Of a DNA stretch of 49,351 nt, positions 1-9,408 are shown one piece after another. How positions within the stretch are numbered: position 1 is the stretch's first letter; every line of letters begins with the position of its first letter. Position numbers and translations under genes: made by a program. This DNA is from Chloroflexota bacterium (lineage in GTDB: Bacteria; Chloroflexota; Anaerolineae; Aggregatilineales; Aggregatilineaceae). Location of the stretch: the NCBI GenBank assembly GCA_012729765.1, contig JAAYCM010000037.1, positions 1 through 49,351 on the forward strand. Direction: 5' to 3'. Below the pieces are notes generated by a model. It was not told the DNA's origin. It searched no databases and was given only the letters and a program-made list of their open reading frames with translations.

Positions 1-5
1 CGACC

Positions 6-953
6 ATGCCCCTGTCGGATCTGTGGCAGCGCTACCGCACGCAGGGTTACGCGGCGGTGCGTGATGCGTCGTGCGAGACGGCGCTGGCGTGCTTCTACCT
101 GGCGCTGCTGGCGCACGGCGAAGAAGACTATCCGCGCGCGGCAGCGTGGGCGCGCCAGGCGTCCAGGCGGGAACCGGGCAGCCGGGTGTATGAGCAGGGC
201 GCGGCCTATCTGGATCGCGTGGTGGCGCAGGGCAAAGCGGGCGTCTATGTCGATGGCGAGGCGTTCGCGGCGTTCATTCGCGGCGGCGGGAACGTGGGCC
301 TATATGACGCGATCAGCGTGGCCCTGCACCAAGTCTATGAGGAATACGAGACGCTCAGCCTGCTCGATGTCGGCGTCGGAGATGGGCTGGCGCTGCTGCC
401 CGCGCTGACCTCGAATATCATCCGGCTCGATCTGGTCGAGCCATCGGGCGCGATGCTCCAGCACACGACGGCGGCGCTGGACAAAATCCCGGTGAATTAC
501 CGTGCCTTTCAGGGCACGATCCAGGAATTCATGCGCCTGGAAAACGGGCAGGAGTGGGATGTGATCCAGGCCACCTGGAGCCTGCAATCCATCCCCCCGG
601 CAGAGCGCCCGGCGATCTTCGGCTGGCTGCGCGCGCACGGCCAACGCACCGTGATCGCGGAATTCGACGTGCCGGAGTTCGACAGCCTCTATGCCCCGGA
701 GCGCGTGCAGACGATTCTGGATCGCTACTGGAACGGGCTGGCCGAATATACCGACGATGCCAACCTGGTCGCGCAGGGCTTTTTGATGCCGGTCATGTTC
801 GGCTGCTTCGACCGCACCGCCGAGCGCACCAATTATGAGAACCGCATCCAGACCTGGGTGGACGGTCTGCGCGCCGCCGGGTTCGAGCAGGTCGAGGCGC
901 GGCTGTTGTACCCCTACTGGTGGGCCGACGCCTACGTGATCGACGCGCGCTGA
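6..953 (+). CDS. Class I SAM-dependent methyltransferase-like protein
   Basis: This 315-residue protein carries a probable SAM-binding motif I, LLDVGVGDGLALL, at about residues 118-130, followed by the acidic strand-2 end LDLVEP about 20 residues later. Both are typical of Rossmann-fold methyltransferases. The first 80 residues are helical and resemble a TPR pair (ALACFYLALLAHGEEDYPRAAAWARQ would be one hairpin, split here by description only: residues 27-52). The C-terminal part, rich in Trp and Tyr, is probably the substrate lid. The substrate cannot be told from sequence. The ATG is only five bases from the window edge and the frame is open upstream, so the true start could lie outside. 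It ends tail-to-tail against the small TPR gene, with a GC-rich hairpin between them. Confidence 0.7.
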   Translation: MPLSDLWQRYRTQGYAAVRDASCETALACFYLALLAHGEEDYPRAAAWARQASRREPGSRVYEQGAAYLDRVVAQGKAGVYVDGEAFAAFIRGGGNVGLYDAISVALHQVYEEYETLSLLDVGVGDGLALLPALTSNIIRLDLVEPSGAMLQHTTAALDKIPVNYRAFQGTIQEFMRLENGQEWDVIQATWSLQSIPPAERPAIFGWLRAHGQRTVIAEFDVPEFDSLYAPERVQTILDRYWNGLAEYTDDANLVAQGFLMPVMFGCFDRTAERTNYENRIQTWVDGLRAAGFEQVEARLLYPYWWADAYVIDAR

Positions 954-977
954 CGCGCCAGCCCGCGCAGAATTAGG

Positions 978-1001
978 CCGGGGCCGCCTGTGCCGCCCCG
1001 G
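978..1001. terminator. GC-rich hairpin between convergent genes
   Basis: CCGGGGC at 978-984 pairs with GCCCCGG at 995-1001 around a 10-base loop. It lies exactly between the convergent methyltransferase and TPR genes. There is no clear T-run on either side, so it is a weak candidate for a bidirectional terminator. Confidence 0.35.
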
Positions 1002-1412
1002 TTACTCCTTGAAATTTGCCTGCTTCTTCAGGTCGCGGATGCTTTGCGCGACTTCCAGATGGTCGCGCTCGCACAGGCCGTCGCATAACTCCAGATAGCG
1101 CTGATAGTCATTGATCGCGCCTACCAGATCGAGATTCCGCTTGCGGATCACGGCGCGGTGATAGTAGCTCTCCGCCCGGCGCGGGGCGAGCCGGATCGCG
1201 GCGCTGAAGTCCCGCAGCGCGCCTTCCAGGTCGCCATCATAGCGGCGGGCCTGGGCGCGGAAGAGGTAGGCGTCGGGGTTTTTGGGATTCTTGCGGATGG
1301 CTTTGGTGTAGTGGACGATGGCGCGCGGGTAGTCGTGCTGCTCGTAGCGCGCTCTGCCCTGGCGAAGATCGTCCTTGATGGAAGTGGTCGCGTTGTCGCC
1401 GGTCTGAACCAT
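1002..1412 (-). CDS. Small TPR-repeat protein
   Basis: This 136-residue protein is almost entirely tetratricopeptide repeats. Three units are visible at about residues 17-50, 51-84 and 85-118, with the usual spacing (ARYEQHDYPRAIVHYTKAI, then AYLFRAQARRYDGDLEGALRDF, the latter lying at residues 49-70). TPRs form helical scaffolds for protein-protein contacts, and no catalytic domain is present. There is no signal peptide, so it is probably cytoplasmic. The ATG is preceded by AAGGGA at a fair distance. It is transcribed divergently from the WD40/PKD gene across a short AT-richer gap. The partner is unknown. Confidence 0.75.
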   Translation of the reverse strand: MVQTGDNATTSIKDDLRQGRARYEQHDYPRAIVHYTKAIRKNPKNPDAYLFRAQARRYDGDLEGALRDFSAAIRLAPRRAESYYHRAVIRKRNLDLVGAINDYQRYLELCDGLCERDHLEVAQSIRDLKKQANFKE

Positions 1413-1509
1413 AGGCCAGTCCCTTAAATAAGTTTAACCTTTGTGATGTTAATTATCGAACAGGGGTGGGGGGCGTGTCAAGTTAGGGCCAGATGAGACG
1501 GTAGCAGCC

Positions 1510-1541
1510 CGGCCCAGGGCGTAGCGCTCGCCGAGCGCGGG
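1510..1541. repeat. Left copy of direct repeat flanking the WD40/PKD gene
   Basis: Bases 1510-1530 are identical over 21 bases to 4264-4284, and the next 11 bases match at 9 positions. The right copy is the coding 3' end of the M42 peptidase gene. This left copy is non-coding, as if a piece of that gene end had been duplicated when the intervening 2.75 kb arrived. Confidence 0.7.
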
Positions 1542-1624
1542 CGCAGTGAGCGCGATAGGTGTACAGTAAGGCTTGTGGGCGGACCGAGACGCATTCTCGA
1601 TCGGTGGAAACCAGAGGCACAATC

Positions 1625-4237
1625 ATGAAAAACAAGCATCTCCCAGCGAGCCTTAAGCAGTTCGTATTCGCCAGCATGTGGATAGCGATTTGTCTACTGG
1701 TAACCTGTGGCGCTGTTCAAGAAACAAGTCCAGTCGCCGCACAAACCGAGCCGAATGTTATCTGGGATATCGCCTGGAGCCCAGATGGTACACAGGTGGC
1801 TGTTGGGAGCACGGAAGGCGTGGTCAGATTATATACATCTGATTTCAGACAAAGCAGATTACTGGAGCTGGGTGTTCGATTTGCCTTCGGCTTAGCCTGG
1901 AGTCCGGATGGAGAAAAACTGGCATTGGGCACCTATGTTCCGGACGCGCCAGGAAGCGAGGTCCAGGTTTGGGATATCTCCTCCAATACGCATATCACGA
2001 CTATCGCCAGAGACCGGCCAGATTCGAGATCAATTGCCTGGAGTGCCGATAGCCAGCGGATAGCCATTGCCGATGGGTATTTGAATGTATGGGATGCCAC
2101 CAGCGGAGAGCTTTTGAATACGCTGGAGTCAGACACTCCTGCTGTGTTTTCAGTTGCCTGGAGTCCCGATGGACAGTATTTAGCCAGTCTAGGTAGCGAT
2201 GATCTAATTACGGTGTGGGAAACCACCTCCTATTCAATCATCCGAACTTTGGCCGGTGCTGCCGTTACTGATGAAGTGATCTGGAGTCCCGATAGCACGA
2301 AGATAGCTAGCGGAGACAGAGGCAATGTCAAAATCTGGGATGCTGCAACAGGTCAGGTGCTCACAACGCTAGCAGCTGAAGGCATCTTTATCCAAGCTTT
2401 AGATTGGCGAGCGGACACGCTGGTGAACGCTAACTCAATAGTAGTAGGCATGCATGGTTTCGGCCGCATTTACATTTGGGATGTTACCAATGAAAGGCTG
2501 ATGCGGATGGTTGATGATGGTGTGATTTTTGCCGCTGCGCTAAGCCCGGATGGCACCAGGGTGGCATACGGTGGCTACCGCGGAAGTCTCGAGGTGATTG
2601 ATACGCCCTTGCCTGGCAATGAGCCACCGGTTGCGGATGCTGGCCCCGACCAAACCAAGCCGAGTACTGCCAGTGCACAGGATGCTGATCAGTACTACTA
2701 TGCCTATGTCTATCAGGTTCCGGCGGGGGGACCAATTGTCATCAAGGCAGTAAATCCGAATGCGCCGACCGATAGCATGTTACTCTATTCTACAAACCTA
2801 CCCGATCACGCTCCGCTGGAAAGCGCACTCGCCAGCCCTGATGGCCGGTGGATCGCTGTGATACCGCGCTCGCGAGGGGAATATCTGCGGTTAATCGAAG
2901 TCGCGACGGGCCAAATGTTGGATGTGAGTTACCATGGGATTCCCTTCGATTTTTCCGACGGTTCCCTTTTGGGTCAGTTCGAAAGCATTGTCTGGTCGCC
3001 CAACAGCCAGTTACTGGCTTTTACATCGTTCACATCAGACGGCACGGTCGATGTGTTCGTCTACAATCTGGCCGATGGCACACTCACCAATCTGAGTCAG
3101 GATGCCGCGTCGCAATATACTCTGGCATGGTCACCCGATTCGGCCTATCTGGCCAGTGGTGGGGTGGCGTGCGACGGGGACGAGTGCGACGCTCAAATCG
3201 ATATCTTTGAGTGGGCGACCCGCAGCCATGTCGTCTCGCAACACCCCGCATGGGGCACCTATCCCGCCATTAAAACAATGCCCTGTCAACTCCGCTGGTC
3301 ATTGGAGTCTCGCTATCTCAATTTTGTTGCCTCTTGTGATGGCACAATTCCGGCGCTCGAAAAGGAACTATTCTTGTTGGATCGCATCCAGGGGAGAGTG
3401 AGCCGGCTGACGAACTATACACAGACCGCCTATCAACCACCAGAGGCACCTGTTGAATATCCCGTTCGGCTGGCCTGGTACGACTCCGTCTGGTACGATA
3501 CGCATACCATCCTGCTGGGCGCAACGTATGGCCAGGAAGTACCAGGCGACTATGTGATCAGATCCCAGATCATAGAGTACGATCTGCTCAACGATTCACA
3601 GACGATTCTGCGCTCGGATATGACGGCTGAGGAATGGACACCCAGTCCGGTTCAGAACCTGTTTGCCTTCCGCACCGCATCAGGTTACTCGCCTCGGACA
3701 CGGCATGGGGTTGAGATCGCCAACGTCGCGGCTGGCGTTTTGACCACGATCGGATCTGGTCCGGCTGGATGCGATCTGGCATGGTCGCCGGATGGTGCTA
3801 CCCTCGCGTACACCGGGCGCGGCCAACCGATGCGATCCTGCTACTATTCATACTATTCAGCAGACACCTTATACTTCATGGACAGCCTTACTGGCCAGCT
3901 CGCACAGTACACACCCGTTGAAATGGAACCCGTGCAAGCTGTGGGTTGGGTTGCCCTCACCGCTTTCAATGTCCCTCCTACGGCGAACGCTGGCCCCGAC
4001 CAGACTGTCACTGCCGCAGACGGTGAATTTGCCCAGGTGCTGCTGGATGGCTCCGGCAGTTTCGACAGCGACGGCACCATAATAAACTACGGCTGGTACG
4101 AAAACGGCGAGCTGATTGCATCAGGCGTTTCTCCAGAGGTCACGCTCGGCTTAGGAGAACACATCATTACCCTAACTGTGGACGATAATAACGCAGCACT
4201 CAGGTCGGACACCGTCACGGTGCTTGTCACAGAATGA
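1625..4237 (+). CDS. Secreted WD40/TolB beta-propeller protein with PKD domain
   Basis: The 870-residue protein starts best at ATG 1625, where a signal peptide begins (MKNKHLPASLKQF, hydrophobic core, then AQTE). The ORF is open upstream to 1559 but gives a poor N-terminus. Residues about 45-330 form a WD40-like propeller with blades containing IAWSPDG, VAWSPDGQYLAS and VKIWDAATG. A PKD opening (PPVADAGPDQT) follows but stops abruptly. A second TolB-like propeller (VWSPNSQLLAF, LAWSPDGATLAY) occupies about 360-770, and a complete PKD domain with VLLDGSGSFDSDG ends the protein. It is exported or surface-bound and probably binds protein or polysaccharide; no enzyme motif is seen. Base composition is clearly lower in GC than the neighbours and direct repeats flank it, so acquisition by transfer is likely. 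Confidence 0.8.
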   Translation: MKNKHLPASLKQFVFASMWIAICLLVTCGAVQETSPVAAQTEPNVIWDIAWSPDGTQVAVGSTEGVVRLYTSDFRQSRLLELGVRFAFGLAWSPDGEKLALGTYVPDAPGSEVQVWDISSNTHITTIARDRPDSRSIAWSADSQRIAIADGYLNVWDATSGELLNTLESDTPAVFSVAWSPDGQYLASLGSDDLITVWETTSYSIIRTLAGAAVTDEVIWSPDSTKIASGDRGNVKIWDAATGQVLTTLAAEGIFIQALDWRADTLVNANSIVVGMHGFGRIYIWDVTNERLMRMVDDGVIFAAALSPDGTRVAYGGYRGSLEVIDTPLPGNEPPVADAGPDQTKPSTASAQDADQYYYAYVYQVPAGGPIVIKAVNPNAPTDSMLLYSTNLPDHAPLESALASPDGRWIAVIPRSRGEYLRLIEVATGQMLDVSYHGIPFDFSDGSLLGQFESIVWSPNSQLLAFTSFTSDGTVDVFVYNLADGTLTNLSQDAASQYTLAWSPDSAYLASGGVACDGDECDAQIDIFEWATRSHVVSQHPAWGTYPAIKTMPCQLRWSLESRYLNFVASCDGTIPALEKELFLLDRIQGRVSRLTNYTQTAYQPPEAPVEYPVRLAWYDSVWYDTHTILLGATYGQEVPGDYVIRSQIIEYDLLNDSQTILRSDMTAEEWTPSPVQNLFAFRTASGYSPRTRHGVEIANVAAGVLTTIGSGPAGCDLAWSPDGATLAYTGRGQPMRSCYYSYYSADTLYFMDSLTGQLAQYTPVEMEPVQAVGWVALTAFNVPPTANAGPDQTVTAADGEFAQVLLDGSGSFDSDGTIINYGWYENGELIASGVSPEVTLGLGEHIITLTVDDNNAALRSDTVTVLVTE

Positions 4238-4259
4238 GTGTTCCCGCCTCACGGGTGAT

Positions 4260-5426
4260 TTAGCGGCCCAGGGCGTAGCGCTCGCGGAGGGCGGGGACGA
4301 GATCGAGCGCGGCGGCCAGGAAGCAGGCCAGCCACCACGCCCCGGCCTGCACGTCGCTCAGCCGGGCGGACTCGTGGCCCGTGTGCGGATCGGTCATCGG
4401 CGGGCCGGTCAGCGCCAGGATGCGCGCCCAGCGGCCCAGGATCATATCGTCGCTGCGCGAGAGGTAGCCGGTGTTCATCTGGACCGTGCCGGGCCGCGCG
4501 TTGTTTACCCCCGCCGCCAGATCGAGCGCCAGCGCGTGGTAATGCGGCGGGACAATCGAGCCGCGCCCCCAGTTCGAGGCGGTGCTGTGGCTGGCTCCCA
4601 CGCCCGGCTGCGGCTCCAGCCCTGGCCCGGCGGTGTGCGCGTCCACGATCACGGCCCCGCAGGTGGGTGAGGGCAGGGCATGGGTCAGACGGGCCGCGCC
4701 GTGCCCGAAGAAGCCTTCGGGCGGGCCTTCTTCCTGATCGGTGAAGACGATCAGGCAGCGGCGGTCCTGCTGGCGCAGCGCGTCTTCCAGGCTGGCGAGC
4801 GCGGCGGCGGCCAGCAGCGCGGTCAGCACGCCGAGACTGTTATCCAGCCCGGTGCCGGTGACGGTGCCATCCCGGAATGTTGGGGGCGGGTCCATCACGA
4901 CCGTATCCTGCCACGCCAGCGCGCCCTGCTCGGCCTCGAAACGCAGCGCGGGCTGATCCCCGCCTTTGATCGAGATAATCTCGCCCCGCGCGCCGACCGT
5001 CAGCCGCCCATCCTCGAAACGCAGCGCCTTCGCCGCGACGCGATATTCGCCCGCCGGGAAGCGGTCCGCGCAGATCGGGTAGAGCGTGCCGTGCTCCACA
5101 CTGCGCACGCGGAACGAGGGCCGGTCCATATGCGCCGCGACCACGACATCGGCCTGATCCTTGTCCGCGCCGAGGGCGAGCGCGGCGTTGCCGGTCGCGC
5201 CGATCTGGGGCAGGAAGCGCTCGCCCAGCCCCAGACTCCCGGCCAGTGCCCCGATCTCGTCCCCGATTGCGCCGGGCAGATTTGCCCCGCCGGATGGCGC
5301 GTGGGCCAGCAGCAGCCGTTCGAGCAGCGGCCACAGCGCGGCGGGATCGTGCAGGGCGCGCAGGCGGTCGAGGCGCTCGCGCAGGGCGGGCAGGGCGTCG
5401 GTAAGCAGGTCGAATGGGGCGGACAT
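4260..5426 (-). CDS. M42-family metallo-aminopeptidase
   Basis: This 388-residue protein has the ordered metal-site motifs of the M42/M20 co-catalytic peptidases: AAHMDRP (first His/Asp), GTGLDNSLG (bridging Asp), DQEEGPPEG (catalytic Glu pair), IVDAHTAG (Asp) and a late PHTGHE (His). M42 enzymes remove N-terminal residues from peptides in the cytoplasm, usually as dodecamers. It follows a second M42 gene by 5 bases on the same strand, so the two are co-transcribed and may form a hetero-oligomer. The start has a good Shine-Dalgarno (AGGATAAGG). It is less canonical than its partner (LDNS in place of LDNR). Its 3' end is duplicated at 1510. Confidence 0.8.
   Translation of the reverse strand: MSAPFDLLTDALPALRERLDRLRALHDPAALWPLLERLLLAHAPSGGANLPGAIGDEIGALAGSLGLGERFLPQIGATGNAALALGADKDQADVVVAAHMDRPSFRVRSVEHGTLYPICADRFPAGEYRVAAKALRFEDGRLTVGARGEIISIKGGDQPALRFEAEQGALAWQDTVVMDPPPTFRDGTVTGTGLDNSLGVLTALLAAAALASLEDALRQQDRRCLIVFTDQEEGPPEGFFGHGAARLTHALPSPTCGAVIVDAHTAGPGLEPQPGVGASHSTASNWGRGSIVPPHYHALALDLAAGVNNARPGTVQMNTGYLSRSDDMILGRWARILALTGPPMTDPHTGHESARLSDVQAGAWWLACFLAAALDLVPALRERYALGR
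4264..4295. repeat. Right copy of direct repeat flanking the WD40/PKD gene
   Basis: Identical to 1510-1530 over its first 21 bases. Here it is the last coding part of the M42 peptidase gene (residues RERYALG on the minus strand). Gene 3' ends are common insertion points for integrating DNA. Confidence 0.7.
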
Positions 5427-5431
5427 GGGCC

Positions 5432-6478
5432 TTATCCTCGTGACAGATCGGGCAGCGGCGCGTGCAGCGCGGCGAGCAGCAGATCGATCGCGTGCGCCAG
5501 GTCGCCCAGGTGCGCAATCTCATAGGGAGCGTGTTTGGCTTCCAGCGGCAGGCCGATTATTGCGCTGGGAATCCCCAGCCAGCCCGCGACGCGCGCATCA
5601 CTGATCAGGCCGCGCACGGCGTCCTGCTGGAAGGGGATATCATGCGCGGCGGCGACCTGCTTGAGGTGGGCGCGCAGGCCGGGATGCGCGTGCCAGCCGT
5701 TCAGCCCGCTGACGTAGAGGAAGCTGGTCAGCACCGGGCCGTGCCCCAGCCGGACCGGGCCGAGGTGCTGCACGTCGCGCGCGTCGTAGCTCAGCGTGCC
5801 ATCGACGAAGATCGCCGCGTCGGGCCGCAGCGCGTGCAGGACGCTGTTCGCCCCGGCACAGGTCGTCTCTTCCTGCACCGTCCCGATCAGATCGACGGAG
5901 TAGGGCGGGGGCGACTCGGCCAGGCGGCGCGCCAGCTCCACCAGCACGGCGCACCCGGCGCGGTTGTCGAGATAAGGGCCGGTATAGAGATCGCCCATCA
6001 CGGCGGGCTGGGTGGCATACAGGACCGGCGTTGTGATCTCGACCGCTGCCGGATCGACGCCGACGCGGATCGCGATCGCTTCTATCGGCAGGATCGCATC
6101 ATCGGGCCGGGCGAGATGCTGCGCACGCACCGTGATCACGCCAGGATGCTCTCCCACGCGGACCGGCGTACCCGGCAGCGCAGCCAGGTTCACGCCGCCG
6201 ACCGCCACGACGCCCAGCGTGCCGTCGGAATGGCAGCGGTTGACCAGCAGCCCAACCGTGTCGATATGCGCCAGGACCGCCACGCGGGGCGACTCCGCCG
6301 CCCCGTCGAAGTGCGCGATCACGTTTGCCAGCGGGTCGATCCGCACGGTGGCGGCGTAGGGCGCGAGATGATCGGCCAGGGCGCGTGCGATCAGGTCCTC
6401 GTGGCCGGAGAGGCCCGGCATGAGGCTGAGGCGTTCCAGCAGCAGGGCCAGGCTGCGGTGGTCGATCGGCTCGCTCAT
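5432..6478 (-). CDS. M42-family glutamyl aminopeptidase-like hydrolase
   Basis: The 348-residue protein begins at MSEPIDHRSL (ATG 6478, AGGA upstream); the longer ORF would run into the nucleoside hydrolase gene. It shows a full M42 set: LAHIDTVG (His/Asp), TGPYLDNRAG (bridging Asp), QEETTCAGA (catalytic Glu pair), FVDGT (Asp) and EAKHAPYEIAH (final His). The family consists of cobalt- or zinc-dependent aminopeptidases forming tetrahedral dodecamers. The gene sits second in a three-gene minus-strand unit: nucleoside hydrolase, this gene, then the other M42 gene, with gaps of 22 and 5 bases. Peptide and nucleoside scavenging in one transcript suggests a role in salvage of nutrients. Confidence 0.87.
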   Translation of the reverse strand: MSEPIDHRSLALLLERLSLMPGLSGHEDLIARALADHLAPYAATVRIDPLANVIAHFDGAAESPRVAVLAHIDTVGLLVNRCHSDGTLGVVAVGGVNLAALPGTPVRVGEHPGVITVRAQHLARPDDAILPIEAIAIRVGVDPAAVEITTPVLYATQPAVMGDLYTGPYLDNRAGCAVLVELARRLAESPPPYSVDLIGTVQEETTCAGANSVLHALRPDAAIFVDGTLSYDARDVQHLGPVRLGHGPVLTSFLYVSGLNGWHAHPGLRAHLKQVAAAHDIPFQQDAVRGLISDARVAGWLGIPSAIIGLPLEAKHAPYEIAHLGDLAHAIDLLLAALHAPLPDLSRG

Positions 6479-6500
6479 CGTGCGCGGTCCTATAGGGGCG

Positions 6501-7433
6501 TTATGCGCCGAGCATCCGCTCGTACATGCGATACACGCCGTCGGTATCCAGATCGGTGACGACGTAGGTATTGGGCGCACGGCCCAGCACGCCCAGCCGG
6601 TCGATCACGGTCTGGCCGCGCGTGTGCGTGCCTTGAACTTCCATCGTGACGTAGGCATGCTCGCAGCCCTGGATCAGCGCCGGATCGAGCGCGATAGCCA
6701 TCGCCAGCGGATCGGGCAGCAGGTAGCCGCGCACTTGCGGGAACTGGCGGATATACGCGGCGGTGGCGTGGGTCGAGTCGCGGAAGAAGCGACCTGCCGG
6801 GGTGTCGATCGCGGCCAGCCGGTCGTACTGCTCCCACGAGAACGGATGCTGGATGGTTGTTTCCCAGCAGAGCATGGTCGCTTCGGCGAACGCCTCAAGC
6901 GTGATCAGCCCGGCTTCGGGATCGCAGAAGGCGTTGAACTCGGCGGTGACGTTGCGCGTATTCCCAAAACCGGACATCGTGCCGCCCATGAACACGAACT
7001 GCTTGATCTTGGCCGGGAAGCCGGGATCAAGCCGGCAGGCCAGCGCGAGATTGGTCAGCGGGCCGAGCGCGACCAGCGTCAGCTCGCCGGGGCGTTCGTT
7101 GGCCAGCCGGACCAGGGCCGCCGCCGCCGGTTCGGATTCGAGCCGGTGATGGCGACGGGCCGGACCCTGGCAGCCGCCCAGGCCGTCCTGGCCGTGCACG
7201 CGCTCTTCCGGCTCCCAGAAGCCGGGCAGCAGCGGTTGATCGGCGCCGGGATAAACCGGGGCAGTCTTGCCCATCAGGTCGAGCACGGTGAAGACGTTGC
7301 GATTCACGTGACTGACATGCACGTTGCCGGTGACGGTGGTGAAGGCGGTTACCTCGACGCCGGGCGTCGTCAGGGCCATGATGATGGCCTGGGCATCATC
7401 GACGCCAGCGTCGGTATCGATCACGAGTTGCAC
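6501..7433 (-). CDS. Inosine/uridine-preferring nucleoside hydrolase family protein
   Basis: The 310-residue protein opens with VIDTDAGVDDAQAI, the calcium-binding DTDxGxDDA signature of nucleoside N-ribohydrolases. It continues with ALGPLTNLALA, FVFMGGT, NAFCDPEA and PDPLAMAIALDP, all usual for the family. These enzymes cleave nucleosides to free base and ribose in the cytoplasm. The start is GTG 7433, preceded by AAGGAAAGGG at good spacing. It is first in a minus-strand unit with two M42 peptidases and is divergent from the nucleoside-type ABC importer operon across a 430-base gap, so the two units may share control. The preferred base cannot be read from the sequence. It resembles the protein at 19392 more than the one at 16834. 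Confidence 0.9.
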   Translation of the reverse strand: MQLVIDTDAGVDDAQAIIMALTTPGVEVTAFTTVTGNVHVSHVNRNVFTVLDLMGKTAPVYPGADQPLLPGFWEPEERVHGQDGLGGCQGPARRHHRLESEPAAAALVRLANERPGELTLVALGPLTNLALACRLDPGFPAKIKQFVFMGGTMSGFGNTRNVTAEFNAFCDPEAGLITLEAFAEATMLCWETTIQHPFSWEQYDRLAAIDTPAGRFFRDSTHATAAYIRQFPQVRGYLLPDPLAMAIALDPALIQGCEHAYVTMEVQGTHTRGQTVIDRLGVLGRAPNTYVVTDLDTDGVYRMYERMLGA

Positions 7434-7694
7434 AGAACTTACCCTTTCCTTGCCGTGATGAGGACGGATTGACCAGCGATAAACTGTTTGGTTGGGCGCT
7501 TCAACGATCGGAAGCCATATCAGGGGAGCAGTGTACCATCGCTGAGGGGGGCGGGCAAGAAACCGTCCGGTTTACACGCCGGGCGATCTTGACGGCAGCC
7601 ACAGGTTGGGGTACTCATTACGGCTGGCAGTTTGAGGCCGGATTCCCGGCGTCAAAAGTGCGAAGTTGTAGTATCATTGAAAACATTTCAGAGT

Positions 7695-7715
7695 CGGGCA
7701 GGTGTCTGCCCGTTT
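7695..7715 (+). terminator. Hairpin with short T-run in the ABC operon leader
   Basis: CGGGCAG (7695-7701) pairs with CTGCCCG (7706-7712) over a GTGT loop and is followed by TTT. It resembles a short intrinsic terminator. Since no plus-strand gene precedes it, it may act as an attenuator in a leader transcript, or be incidental. Confidence 0.35.
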
Positions 7716-7833
7716 AGCACGGCAATCATACACGTGGCTGATAGTGATAAAGGATATTGATCTTTAAGGATAACAAGAGAATCTCATGCCGCTCTCCGTT
7801 TTAACCTCACACGCACGATCCCAACTTATACGC

Positions 7834-7849
7834 ATCAGCCAGGGCTGAT
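7834..7849. promoter_or_regulatory. Inverted repeat just upstream of the ATPase gene RBS
   Basis: ATCAGCC (7834-7840) and GGCTGAT (7843-7849) form a perfect 7-bp inverted repeat with a 2-base centre, four bases before the GGGGGAG ribosome binding site (7854-7860). The tight spacing fits an operator half-site pair. It could also be an RNA hairpin affecting translation. Confidence 0.35.
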
Positions 7850-7866
7850 TATCGGGGGAGTCAATG

Positions 7867-9404
<1,538 letters not shown>

Positions 9405-9408
<4 letters not shown>

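Larger units (their letters stand above)
7434..7866. promoter_or_regulatory. Divergent control region of the nucleoside hydrolase and ABC operons
   Basis: A 433-base gap without a convincing gene. It is AT-richer in its right half. It contains a hairpin at 7695-7712 followed by TTT and an inverted repeat at 7834-7849 just before the ribosome binding site of the ATPase gene. An 82-codon frame at 7469 has no coding character. I cannot name a -10/-35 pair with confidence, and I do not recognise a known riboswitch. Confidence 0.5.

Noticed and set aside
4680..5525. A 281-codon plus-strand frame within the M42 peptidase gene
   Set aside because: It is the antisense shadow of a gene with all metal-site motifs in order.
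7469..7717. An 82-codon plus-strand frame in the gap before the ABC operon
   Set aside because: No ribosome binding site, no recognisable motif, and it runs through the hairpin at 7695. Treated as a control region.
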